64,000 nucleotides of DNA from Macrobrachium rosenbergii (lineage: Eukaryota > Arthropoda > Malacostraca > Decapoda > Palaemonidae), in the NCBI RefSeq assembly GCF_040412425.1, contig NC_089762.1, forward strand, positions 20,767,147-20,831,146, read 5' to 3'. Below, piece by piece: positions 22,573-32,499 of the stretch. The notes beneath the pieces were generated by a model. The model did not search any database. It saw only the letters and a list, made by a program, of their open reading frames with translations, and was not told the origin of the DNA. A program made the position numbers and the translations under genes. Position 1 is the first letter of the stretch, and the number at the start of each line of letters is the position of its first letter.

Positions 22573-23739
22573 TTATGGGATTGTAGGGGTAGCTCTTTTT
22601 CTCACTACTGAATTTGCAGCTACAAAAGGACCCAGCGTGTAACAGTCTTCATAAACAGTCTGTACCTGTTTAAGGTAATGTAAGGCAAAAACAGACTTGC
22701 TCCTCCAGAAGGTCGTATCCAAGATACTCTGGAGGGACCTATTTTGTTTAAAAGCCACAGAGGTTGCTACCGCTCTGACTTCGTGTGCTTTAACTTTTAG
22801 AATTTTGTGGTCCGCTTCCCTACATCCCGAATGAGCTTCTTTTATTAATTGTCTGATAAAAAAGGACAGAGCATTCTTAGACATTTGTAAAGAGGGTTTT
22901 TTGACAGAGCACCAAAGCCCTTCTGAATCCCCCCGTAAGTCTTTTGTCCTTTCTAGATAATATTTTAGAGCTCTTACTGGGCACAGAGTTCTTTCTATTT
23001 CCTCACCTGTGACATCCGTCAGGTTCAGAATCTCGAATGCTTTGGGCCAAGGTTGAGATGGACGTTCATTTTTTGCCAGAAAATCTAGTCGAAGTGAGCA
23101 AACTGCTTTGCATTGTCTAAAACCTATAGCTTTGTTAAAAGCATGAATCTCACTTACTCGTTTTGCAGTAGCTAAACTGACTAGAAAAAGGGTTTTCATT
23201 GTGAGATCTTTTAAGGATGCCTTTTGTAAAGGTTCGAATCTATCACTCGTGAGGAACCTCAGGACCACGTCTAGGTTCCAAGCCGGTGATTCTTGTACCC
23301 TCTCCTTAGATGTATTGAAGGATCTGAGAAGGTCTTGGAGGTCCTTATTGTTAGAAAGGTCTAAGTTTCTGTGTCTAAAGACCGATGCTAACATACTTCT
23401 ATAACCTTTAATGGTTGAAGTTGAAAATCTAAGGTTCTTCCTAAGATGAAGAAGGAAGTCTGCTATCTGAGTCACAGAGGTACTGGTAGAGGATACAGAG
23501 TTGTTTTTACACCATCCTCTAAAAATTTCCCACTTGGATTGGTATACCTTAATGGTGGAAGACCTCCTTGCTCTTGCGATCGCGCTAGCTGCCTCCTTCG
23601 AAAAGCCTCTAGCTCTTTGCGAGTTATTCGATAGTCTGAAGGCAGTCATGTGTAGCGCTTGGAGGTTTTGGTGATACCTTTCCAAGTGGGGTTGTTTGAG
23701 TAGATCTACTCTTAGCGGAAGTTCTCTCGGAGTATCCAC
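22573..23739 (-). CDS. DIRS copy 2 tyrosine recombinase
   Basis: Open frame of 388 codons containing a complete tyrosine recombinase. The core-binding part has I-K-V-Y-Q-S-K-W (64-71) and S-T-I-K-G-Y-R (108-114). The catalytic part has R194 in A-K-R-V-S-E-I-H, H319-E-V-R322, W345 and the nucleophile Y355 in A-L-H-Y. The annotated ATG is probably not the original start. The upstream part of the protein is thrown out of frame by a 31-bp tandem duplication (23724-23785), and copy 4 shows that the RNase H-recombinase junction region was once continuous. The enzyme inserts the circular cDNA. The catalytic core itself is intact. Confidence 0.85.
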   Translation of the reverse strand: MDTPRELPLRVDLLKQPHLERYHQNLQALHMTAFRLSNNSQRARGFSKEAASAIARARRSSTIKVYQSKWEIFRGWCKNNSVSSTSTSVTQIADFLLHLRKNLRFSTSTIKGYRSMLASVFRHRNLDLSNNKDLQDLLRSFNTSKERVQESPAWNLDVVLRFLTSDRFEPLQKASLKDLTMKTLFLVSLATAKRVSEIHAFNKAIGFRQCKAVCSLRLDFLAKNERPSQPWPKAFEILNLTDVTGEEIERTLCPVRALKYYLERTKDLRGDSEGLWCSVKKPSLQMSKNALSFFIRQLIKEAHSGCREADHKILKVKAHEVRAVATSVAFKQNRSLQSILDTTFWRSKSVFALHYLKQVQTVYEDCYTLGPFVAANSVVRKRATPTIP

Positions 23740-23785
23740 TATCCATTCCAGTACCTCTCGGAGTATCCACTATCCATTCCAGTAC
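23724..23785. repeat. 31-bp perfect tandem duplication
   Basis: CTCTCGGAGTATCCACTATC... repeats exactly twice (23724-23754, 23755-23785). Thirty-one is not a multiple of three, so it shifts the frame between RNase H/connection and recombinase. Confidence 0.95.
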
Positions 23786-25560
23786 CTCTTGTGGGCCAGT
23801 AAGGAGCGACTAGAGTCATTCTGGTGCCCTCGTGCGACACGAACTTCTGCAATACTTTGTGGATTATTTTGAAAGGTGGGAATGCGTAAACGTCCAAGTT
23901 TGACCAGGTCCATGAAGAATGCGTCTATGTAAGCAGCCTCTGGATCCGGAACGGGGGAACAATAAGTTTCTATCCTCTTCGTTCGTGCTGTGGCGAAAAG
24001 GTCTATGCACGGTCATCCCCAAATCAGCCACATGCTCTTGCAGACGTCCTGATGTAGCATCCATTCTGTGGACAGGACTTGATCCTTCCTGCTCAGCATG
24101 TCTGCTCTTGCATTTCTCTGCCCTTGAATAAAGCGGGTTAGTAGTATCACATTCTTCTCCTTCGCCCAGAGAAGAAGTCTTCTTGTTGTCTCGTATAGAG
24201 ATTTGGAGTGAGTGCCCCCTTGTTTGCTGATGTAGGCCAGCGCTGTTGTGTTGTCGGAGTTGACCTGCACCACTTTGTTTTTTACTACCTGTTCGTATTC
24301 TTTCAGAGCTAGAAGGATAGCTGTTAGTTCCTTCTGATTGATATGCCAAGACTCTTGCTGTTTGGTCCAAGAGCCCGAGACTTAGTTGATTCCCAGAGTC
24401 GCTCCCCATCCTGAGTCCGATGCGTCGGAGAACAACACTAGGTCTGGGTTCCTCTGTTTCAGGGAAAGGCCCTCTCGTAGCTTGATGTGGTCGTTCCACC
24501 ATTTTAGATATTGCCTCACAGGTTTCGAGATGGGGATACACTTCGTCTCCAATTCTTTTTCCTTGTCCCAGTTCTGATTGAGATGGAACTGTAACGGGCG
24601 AAGATTCAGTCTCCCCAAGGAGACAAACTGCTCTAGAGAGGAAAGGGTCCCCAGCAGACTCATCCATTCCCTCACCGAGCATGTTCGTTTCCTTAAGAAG
24701 CTCTGAATCTTTTCTAAGGCTTGTTCCGTCCTTGACAACGACGGAAAAGCCCAAAAAGTCCGACTCTGAATCCTCATCCCAAGGTATAGAATCTCTTGGG
24801 ATGGAATCAGTTGGGATTTTTCCTTGTTTATAAGTAGGCCCAGTTCTTCTGATAACTGGATTGTCGTCTGAAGATCCTTCAGGCAGCGTGTGTGGGAAGG
24901 GGCTCTAAGAAGCCAGTCGCCTAGGTATAAGGAGATTCTGATGCCTCTCGTGTGCAACATTCCTGCTACATTGTTCATCAACCTCGTGAAAACTTGAGGA
25001 GCAGTGCTTAGGCCGAAACAAAGAGCTCAAAACTGGAACACTTCTTCCTCGTGAACGAATCTCAGATATTTCTTGGAGCTCGGGTGGATAGGGATGTGGA
25101 AATAAGCATCCTGCAGATCCAATGATACCATCCAGTCGTGCTGTCTGACTGCTGCTAGGACAGATTTCGTCGTTTCCATTGTAAATTTTGTCTTTTGAAT
25201 AAAAACGTTGAGAGCACTCACGTCCAACACTGGTCTCCATCCCCCCAAGTTCTTGGGAACCAGGAATAAGCGATTGTAAAATCCTGGGGAATCCACATCT
25301 TGAACTCTTTCTATGGCTTTCTTTTGCAACAGAAGAGATATTTGCTATTGCAGAGCCTCCGCCTTCGTTTTCTTCTTGTATTTGGCCGAAAGGTCTATCG
25401 GTCTTGATGCTAGAGGGGGCTTCCTGAGGAAAGGGATCTTGTACCCCTCTTTGATCAACTGGATGGACCATGGATCCTCTCCTCTCCTCTCCCACACTTG
25501 CCAGAAGTTGTTCAGTCTGGCTCCTACTGCTGTCTGAAGGAGACCCCCATCAGACTCTGT
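23786..25560 (-). pseudogene. DIRS copy 2 reverse transcriptase-RNase H
   Basis: Minus-strand polymerase. S-P-G-F-Y-N-R-L-F-L-V-P-K and R-P-V-L-D-V-S-A-L-N lie at about 25200-25290; motif A S-L-D-L-Q-D-A-Y-F near 25110; L-S-T-A-P-Q-V-F-T near 25000. The active site reads Y-L-G-D-W at 24913-24927 instead of Y-L-D-D-W, from one A-to-G change at 24920 (sense strand). The thumb (L-L-G-T-L-S-S-L-E-Q-F) is at about 24640. RNase H has D in L-F-S-D-A-S-D-S-G-W-G, then a stop (24379-24381, where Q is expected), then D in S-D-N-T-T-A-L-A and D in A-R-A-D-M-L-S. Further stops lie near 25350 and 25024. Not functional. Confidence 0.85.
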
Positions 25561-25725
25561 GTCTTCCTTGTCTGTAGCCTCTCTTCGTTGATCTTCTCCC
25601 AGCAGATCTTGAGTTTCCTCTACTGAGGGCTTTGAAACGAAAGGGTTGAGAGACAGGAGCTTCTCCTCTATTCTTCCGTGCTTGAACCGAAGCTCGTTGG
25701 CAGTACTTTTTAGCTGTTTTCGTAA

Positions 25726-26118
25726 TCAAGTCCTGCGTGGGTTTTTTGTGATAAGGCGCTGTGACTTCTTTACCAGCTCTTGAGGGAACAGGTGAGCAGA
25801 AAGAGGAGCATAAAGGAGTTCCGATTTTTGAATAGTAGTTACTCCATTGGAAAGAAAAGAGCAAAGATGTGCCCTTTTCTTTAAGATTCCTGCAGAGAAA
25901 AGTGCCGCCAGCTCGTTGGCACCATCTCTGAGAGCCTTATCCATGCAAGCCATTATATGTACCAGATCCTCCGTGTCTGCATTCTTGTTGGCGTCCATCT
26001 TTTTACCCAAGGCTCCCAGGGTCCAGTCAAGGAAATTAAAAACCTCAAAGGCCCTAAAGATTCCTTTGAGAAGATGGTCCATTTCAGATGCGGACCAAAA
26101 CACCTTCGACTTCATCAT
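25726..26118 (-). pseudogene. DIRS copy 2 gag C-terminal conserved domain
   Basis: 130-codon frame with F-E-V-F-N-F-L-D-W-T-L-G, C-M-D-K-A-L-R-D and G-I-L-K-K-R-A-H-L-C-S-F. The same series recurs in copy 3 (54729-55142: F-L-D-W-A-V-G, C-I-D-R-G-V-R-D, G-I-L-K-K-R) and copy 4 (63196-63378). I infer a structural gag domain because it lies between the Cys-rich ORF1 and the polymerase. No enzymatic motif is visible. Frame breaks separate it from the rest. Confidence 0.65.
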
Positions 26119-26483
26119 TGCTGTGCGGTGGGAAGCGTCTACTAGGCTCGAGAAATCCCCCTGGGAAGAAGAGGGAACTCCTAGGCCAAGAGATTCTCCA
26201 GTTTCATACCAACGCTAGATCTAGAAGCTAGCCTGGCTGGGGGAAAGGAGAACACCGTCCGGCCTAGATCTTTCTTAGTATTCATCCACACTTCCATCAA
26301 TTTTAAAGCCCGTTTGGATGAGCGAGACATAACCATTTTCATAAAGAAGTTCGTTGACGACATCTTTCTTAAAGTAAATTCCGATGGAGGAGAACGAGGA
26401 GAGGCTGGAATGAAGTTATCAGGAAAAAGTTCCGTGAAAACTTTCATTAATTTCTTTAAGTCCGAAGAGGGATGTTGGTCTTT

Positions 26484-27825
26484 TCACGCTTCCTCGTCCG
26501 ATATGTCATCCACCGGATTGTCTAGTGAGTGAGGCAGATCGTCTTCTACGTCATCCGACTGCTGTCCTGTTATCGGGTCGGTAAAGTCCTCCTTTGTATA
26601 TTGGAGTTCAGTTTCATGACGCTTGAAGTCGTGGTGTATGTCATCTTGACGTTTGGCGTCCTGGCGTCCTGTTAGAGCATATTGATGTCCAGCTTCTTGA
26701 TGCCTGGTGTCTTGGAGGCTATCTTCTAAAAGATTAACTTCCCGTGGTACAGTTTCATGACGCTTGACATTCTGGCGTCCAAATTCTTGACGCCTGGCGT
26801 CCTGGAGCCCAATCTCTTGAAGCTTGACTTCTTGGCGCCCAGTTTCATGACGCTTGGCGTCCTGGCGACGAACTCCTTGACGCCTGGCGTCCTGGCGTCT
26901 GTCTTCCTGCAGATCCACATCCTTGCGTCCAGCCAAATGACGCTTGGCGCCTTGTTATTCAACTTCTTGTGTGTCCCGTCGTGCAGCCTTCTGGCGTTCG
27001 CTGTCCCGCCAAACCTTGAGGTCACTTGAGAACTGGCCGCCTGTGCGACATCGGTCAAAAGCTTCCTCAGGTTGACGTACAGCGATCGGAACTTCTTGAG
27101 CAGGACCAATCTTCTTTCTGTGTTCGCTGTACCGCCGATCCTTTAAGTCACTTGAGAACTGGCTGCCTGTGCGACATCTGTCCCAAGTATCTTCCGGTTG
27201 GAATACAGCAATCGGAGGAAGAACCGTATCCTTCTTCCCTGCAGGATGTAAAACTTGAACTAAGGAAGAGAGTTTCTGCTGCATATCTTTAAAGAGTTGT
27301 AATTGTGGAGCTTCCTGCTGCTGGGGACAGACCGGGGGAGCCGCAACTTCCTCGTATCAACTCTCTCTCAACGTCCCGTAAGGATTGTGGAGAGTGTTCT
27401 GGGGACGAATACCAATCCGAGGGAAGGGGAGGGGCATGTACAGAGGGTAGTAATGCGTCCACCTTCTTGCTGTTAGGCGTCCTGATCGGACCTGCCAGTT
27501 TATGTCTACTCTTGGCGGGTGAGCTGACTTCGGAGTTGGAAGGAAAGCGCTCCGGACTGCTCCAGTGGCTACAACCTGGAGCTTGACTTGACTCTCTATG
27601 ACGTCCTGCAACAGTGGGAAGTTTTCTCTTGAGAGGTCTCGATTCCGATTTAAGACGCCAGCCCTGTCTGGGGAATGCGTCGTCCGAAGACGAAGAACGA
27701 AGAACACGACTTAACCTCGCCTTTTCTATGGCGAGGGTGAGCGTCCTGGGAAGCATCAACAGGTACGCTCGAGGGGACGACCGCTCAGGAACTAAAGCCT
27801 CTCGCCTCCCTTCATCTTTCGACAT
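26484..27825 (-). pseudogene. DIRS copy 2 gag middle region with decapeptide repeats
   Basis: Minus-strand gag continuation in several frames. It contains S-R-P-L-K-R-K followed by C-S-H-W-S-S-P-E (27570-27660), a S-S-P-E-H-S-P Ser/Pro region, and a Q-Q-K-L-S-S-L-V-Q segment (27250-27284). Then comes a basic and acidic repeat of about ten residues, R-Q-D-A-R-R-Q-E-x-G, over 26630-26965. The first two motifs recur in copies 3 and 4. It probably forms a low-complexity linker of the gag protein. Original frame is lost near 27812-27840 and elsewhere. Confidence 0.6.
26630..26965. repeat. Coding minisatellite, ~30-bp unit, DIRS copy 2
   Basis: About eleven imperfect units of the type CTTGACGCCTGGCGTCCTGG followed by CGTCCA and a short variable stretch. 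The unit length of ~30 bp keeps the minus-strand frame, giving decapeptide repeats rich in R, Q, D and E. Related arrays in copy 4 lie at 61765-62010 and 63772-64000. Confidence 0.85.
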
Positions 27826-28384
27826 TCCTTCTCACAGGGGTTGGTGAGCTTGGAAGAGGTCCAGGAATAGGAGCGCGACAGGACCGAGCGGCCGCACCCT
27901 CCACTGCACTTGCACTAAACTTTTCACTTTTTAGATCTCTCATATCGGACCATAACTTCTCCCTGTCTTCTGCAAGGGATTCTACCCGTTTTCCCAGGGT
28001 ATGAATGGCCGCCATCATATCCTGAAGAGTTGGTTCTTTATTACCTGTATCAGAAGGGGAGTTAGAAATTACCGCTACTGCGGAAGGGTCAATTGGATTG
28101 TTAGAATGGGGCAAGGAAATATCTAACCCCTGACTGTCCCTTGAAGAGTGAGATATAGAACTCTTGGCTCTTCTGAGCCGGTCTCTTTCAAGTTTTCTCA
28201 CATGCCGGTTGTAATCTAACCATTCTCTTTCAGACAGACCCAAACATTCATCACATCTATCGTCCAATTGACAACTCTTACCTCTACATTTTACACATAT
28301 TTGATGGGGATCCAAAGGGGCTTTAGCAAGTCTAGTCTTACATCCCCTCACACACATTCTTACACTCGATGAAGAGTCAGACAT
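27812..28384 (-). CDS. DIRS copy 2 ORF1 (gag N-terminus, Cys-rich)
   Basis: 190-codon frame starting M-S-D-S-S-S-S. Cys 11, 15, 30, 33, 38, 44 and 47 give the pattern C-x3-C-x14-C-x2-C-x4-C-x5-C-x2-C, with a His three residues before the third Cys (H-Q-I-C). The same pattern with identical spacing starts the gag of copy 3, whose nucleotide sequence has otherwise diverged, so it looks like a selected metal-binding module. A basic stretch (R-K-L-E-R-D-R-L-R-R) and a possible coiled-coil (V-E-S-L-A-E-D-R-E-K-L) follow. The next part of gag is in another frame from about 27825. Function is inferred from position. Confidence 0.7.
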   Translation of the reverse strand: MSDSSSSVRMCVRGCKTRLAKAPLDPHQICVKCRGKSCQLDDRCDECLGLSEREWLDYNRHVRKLERDRLRRAKSSISHSSRDSQGLDISLPHSNNPIDPSAVAVISNSPSDTGNKEPTLQDMMAAIHTLGKRVESLAEDREKLWSDMRDLKSEKFSASAVEGAAARSCRAPIPGPLPSSPTPVRRNVER

Positions 28385-28574
28385 GTTGAAAATTCAAAAG
28401 AGAGATCCAAAACACAAGCAGAGGTTCAAACTAATCAGTATCTAAAAGGTCTAAGAATAATCCAAAAGCAAATCCAAAAGCGAGCGAAAGCCAAAGCCAA
28501 AGTGTACTTCACCAAATAACTGAAAAAACACAGGCTGCGAATGAAATTCCAACGATGTCACCGTTACGGCGGCA

Positions 28575-28745
28575 GGGAAGATCTGTGGAATATGTAGAAT
28601 GGTTCCAGTTACCTGGGTAGAGGGCGCACAGGTGGACCACCTGACTACCCGATTGGCGATTGCCGCGAGTTTTTGAAATTCTGCCATCACGTCAGGGACT
28701 TAAGCTATATATATACTGTAACTACCAGATCAGTTAGATGTTTGA
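28575..28745. repeat. DIRS copy 2 right inverted terminal repeat
   Basis: Inverted partner of 21865-22035. Ends ...ACCAGATCAGTTAGATGTTTG, matching the second half of the internal complementary region. Confidence 0.85.
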
Positions 28746-29361
28746 AAAAAAGTGTTTTAGGATGATACATAGTAGAGTACAGTACTAGGGGTAGTACGTA
28801 GAGCATATCTAAAATACGTAAGACAACAGGAATACTGCAGGGTACGTATGTTTACATCTGCGGTGCGTAGCATTTTCATGTATGTACTAAGTATATATTA
28901 GTGACTACTGTAAGTACATTTTATAAGATAAAAACGATTGACTAATTTTCAAATATTACAGTACTGTAATATATTAACGTATACACAGCAAAATTTCAAT
29001 AACATATATTTGTTTTTCTTAAAAGTGCTTCACCCAAGCCACCTCTCTGTAAATATAAAGAACTCACGATGCTGGATGCTGTGTACCCAGGACCAGTGAT
29101 ACTTGACACACTATTGGCTGTCATCTGCAAAGCAGCCAATCCAGAAGCACCATTCATTTTCCTTGGCGCTGATTGGCTGTTCACTTGGCGCTGATTGGCT
29201 GAACATTCACAACCAACTCGAGAACATGGAATTCTGGGAGACCGCATCCACGGCATCCTTCTCAGTTGTGCATAGTTCGCAGCATCTTCTTACCGTGTGA
29301 AATCATGCGTCCTTCCATTTGGGTTTTTTATCTTTGTGCATCAGCAGTATTCGGCCCTAAA

Positions 29362-31346
29362 ATGCCTCCTAAAAAACGCCCTGCTCCTTCAAAGCCTTCT
29401 GGTAAAGAGTCTAAAAGAAAGAAGACTGTTATGAAACTCGAGGAGGTGAAACTTCTTGACATGTTAAAGGAGGGCAAAAGTTTTGTGCGGTTGGCAGCCA
29501 TTTTAGTATTAATGAGAGCACAGTGAGATATATCAGGAAGAAAGAGGCGGAGATACGCAAATCTGTGAGTATGAGCTACTTTGGTAGTGCAAAGACAGTT
29601 GCGACAGTGTGGGATAAAACAATCGTGAAGATGGAATCTGCTCTGGTAATCTGGATAAAGGACTGCTGGAAGAAGAACGTGCCCCTCGACTCCAACATCA
29701 TTCACGAGAAAGCGTGACAACTCTACCAGCAGTTATCAACTGCTAAGGAAGGCGATGATGTAGTACAGGCAGAGGAAGGCGTTGAAGAAGACGAATTAGA
29801 ATTCTTAGGCTTTGATGAACCAGCAGAAGAAGAAGAGAGGGAAGAGCCCCAACCAGGCCATCATCAGCACCTCAAGGTTTCCAGGCCAGCAAGGGGGTGG
29901 TTCCACCAATTTCAAAAGCGGTTCCACCTAAAGTCTGTTACATTACATGGGGAATCAGCATCTGCAGGCATTGAAGCAGCTGTGAAATATCCGGAGGCCT
30001 TCAAGAACATCATCGAGAAGAAGGGCTACCATCCAGAACAGGTGTTCAATATGGATGAGACTGGCCTGTTCTGGAAGAGGATCCCTTTCTGGACATACCT
30101 TATGAAGGACAAAGCTAAAGCCTCCGGATTCAAGGCCCAGAAGGATAGGGTTACCCTCATCATGTGTGGGAACGCAGCTGGTTTCATGTTTAAACAAGGT
30201 CTCATTTACAAGGCTGCAAACCCCAGGGCCCTCAAGAATAAGAACAAGGAATTGCTTCCTGTGTTCTGGATGCATAACCCTAAGGCCTGGATCACCAAAG
30301 TCCTCACAGAGTACTCATTCCATCAGAGCTTCATCCCTCAAGTTAGGCAATACCTGAACAACTTGGCCAAGGAGTTCAGGGTGTTGCTGATTATGGATAA
30401 TGCTGGTGGCGACCTTCTCGATCTTTCTTATAACGGAGTCCAGCTTGAGTTCCTCCCTCCCAACACCACCTCCCTCCTCCAGCCTATGGACCAGGGCGTG
30501 ATCCGTGCCTTCAAGGCACTCTATACCGGGAATTCCCTCCAGCACCTTGTGAATGCAATGGACAGTGACAGTGAATTTACACTAAAAGAATATTGGCGTA
30601 AATTCATGATTGCCACGTCTGACCATCATCAGCCGATCACTGAATGACATGAAGAAGGAGACCCTGAACGCATGCTGCAACAAGTTGTGGCCGGAGTGAG
30701 TTCATGATTACAGGGGCTTCTCTCCTCAAGAAATTCAACATTCGGCCATTAATAAGGCTGTCCAGTTGGCGAGGATTCTAGGTGGGGAAGGCTTCAGGAC
30801 ATCACCAAGGATGAAATCGGCACCCTTATTGATGCTCACTCTGACCCCCTGACGGACCAGGATTTGGAAGAGCTGATGAAGTCTGCCAGTGAGGAAGAAG
30901 ATACGCCAGGTTCAAGGGAGGAGCAGGAGGAAGAGGAGAGCAGCCTGACTTTGGAACGTCTGTCCCACATTCAGAGAATGATTAAGGATATGGAGGAGTA
31001 TGTTTCAACATGGGATCCTTTTATGGAACACTCCTTAAAGTTTTCAAACATCCTTGATTTAGCATGGGAGCCCTATAATCAAACCCTCACCACCATGAAA
31101 AAGCAGCGACAGCAGCTGCCTATCACCATGTTCATCAAACAGACAAAGAAGGCCCCTCCAAAGCCTCCCAAATCACCCGAAGTAGTGCCTCTCAAATCGC
31201 CTGAAGAAGTGCCTTCCCAATCACCTGAAGTAGTGCCTCTTGAATCGCCTGAAGTAGTGCCTCCCCAACCACCTAAAGTAGTGCCTCCCAAATCAACTGA
31301 AGAAGTGCCTCCTGAAGGTGAAGAGGCACCATCAGATGAGTTGTAA
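29362..31346 (+). pseudogene. Tigger-like transposase (DDD), frame-disrupted
   Basis: It starts M-P-P-K-K-R-P-A at 29362 with the helix-turn-helix L-D-M-L-K-E-G-K-S. It shifts frame near 29490 into S-I-N-E-S-T-V-R-Y-I. A TGA at 29716-29718 falls where Arg is expected. The long frame 29982-30647 carries F-N-M-D-E-T-G-L-F-W (first Asp, 30054-30056), L-L-I-M-D-N-A-G-G (second Asp; the usual P-G-H-P is altered) and L-P-P-N-T-T-S-L-L-Q-P-M-D-Q-G (third Asp). Further frameshifts follow, then an acidic segment and a proline-rich repeat tail ending at 31346. The catalytic Asp codons survive but the ORF is broken. The family cuts and pastes at TA. Confidence 0.85.
31164..31307 (+). repeat. 24-bp coding tandem repeat in the transposase tail
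   Basis: Six units of CCTCCCAAATCACCTGAAGT-type sequence encode an octapeptide P-P-K-S-P-E-V-V with conservative variation (E/V, Q/K/E). In frame with the transposase C-terminus. Confidence 0.9.
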
Positions 31347-31959
31347 CTCCTCTGCTCTGCTGTGCAGTCATATCTTTATCATCATTCATCGCACTGCACA
31401 GCTAATTCATCATCATCATCTTTAGTCAACATTCATCGCTGGTGAGTACCCGTATGATTTACGTATGTAGTAATCTTAATATGCTGTGTAAGTAATGTTT
31501 TAAAATGTGCATATATTTTATTTTTTATTTTTTGTCTCTCTCTTTTTGTGAATTACGTATACAGTACGTAAATACCAATGTTCCCCCCGAAAAGAAAACA
31601 GGACGGCTTGTAACTGTATGAAAGAAAATGTGTGTGGCTGAAAACATAGGGGGGACTGGATTATTTTCACCTACAGCTGTAAGCCATACAGTACGTAAGT
31701 ATAAATGTAACGATAAAATGTTTAAGATGGCTTGGAAATTATATTAATAGTATCATTTTAAAGATTAATACAGTAATAAGGTAATAGTTTAATGTATATT
31801 TGATGTACACTGGTATTTTTAGGCATACTTTGGTGTTTGACCTTTCATGCTTTCATGGTAGGCAGGTATAAGCGTTTTTAGAGGGGCGTTGTAAGCATTC
31901 GCGGATTTGAGCTATTTGCAGGGGTCTGGAACACATCCCCACGAATTGAGCTATATACA

Positions 31960-32249
<290 letters not shown>

Positions 32250-32499
32250 GCTGAAGGTGACCTTTGAAAAGTTGGGTCAGCTATTGCAGGGTCCATTTTC
32301 ACTATACGCAGCAAATAGGAAAATGCTGAAACATTCGCATACCACAAGGGTCGAAGAAACCACCTTGGTGACCGGACATGGGCTGGCAAATGCGTTTTTT
32401 CAGCAAAGAACGTTCTAGAAGCTGAACCAGTTACAAAATCCGGTTTTGAAGGATGCATGTCGATAGTGACGCCTTGAAGTACAGAGGCGTGTCTTGCGA

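Larger units (their letters stand above)
21838..28755 (-). mobile_element. DIRS-like retrotransposon, copy 2 (family I, near full length)
   Basis: About 6.9 kb. Inverted terminal repeats at about 21865-22035 and 28575-28745 share CTTAAGTCCCTGACGTGA, GCAGAATTTCAAAAACTCG and the GGGTAGTCAGGTGGTCCACC block. The internal complementary region is at 22083-22170. The gene order on the minus strand is gag (Cys-rich N-terminus, repeat region, conserved C-terminal domain), reverse transcriptase, RNase H, tyrosine recombinase. Disabling changes: Y-L-G-D-W at the polymerase site, stops in RT and RNase H, and a 31-bp duplication before the recombinase. Same family as copy 4. Confidence 0.88.
28756..31955 (+). 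mobile_element. Tigger-like (pogo superfamily) DNA transposon
   Basis: About 3.2 kb. The transposase pseudogene (29362-31346) lies centrally. 5' and 3' non-coding regions are on each side. The 3' edge (31870-31950) reads TTTTTAGAGGGGCGTTGTAAGCATTCGCGGATTTGAGC, the same terminal module as MITE family A. The 5' boundary is not certain because DIRS copy 2 abuts it. It lies antisense to ASCC3. Confidence 0.75.

Noticed and set aside
23864..24754. 296-codon frame as a novel protein
   Set aside because: It overlaps RT thumb and RNase H motifs (G-T-L-S-S-L-E-Q, S-D-A-S-D-S-G-W-G) that read in a different frame.
24905..25495. 196-codon minus-strand open frame with S/R-rich sequence overlapping the RT
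   Set aside because: It is an alternative-frame shadow of the DIRS reverse transcriptase; RT motifs lie in the other minus frame.
21812..28770. Target-site duplication of DIRS copy 2 (TAGGATGAT on both sides)
   Set aside because: The strings lie at unequal distances from the element ends and DIRS insertion does not normally duplicate target sequence, so coincidence is likely.
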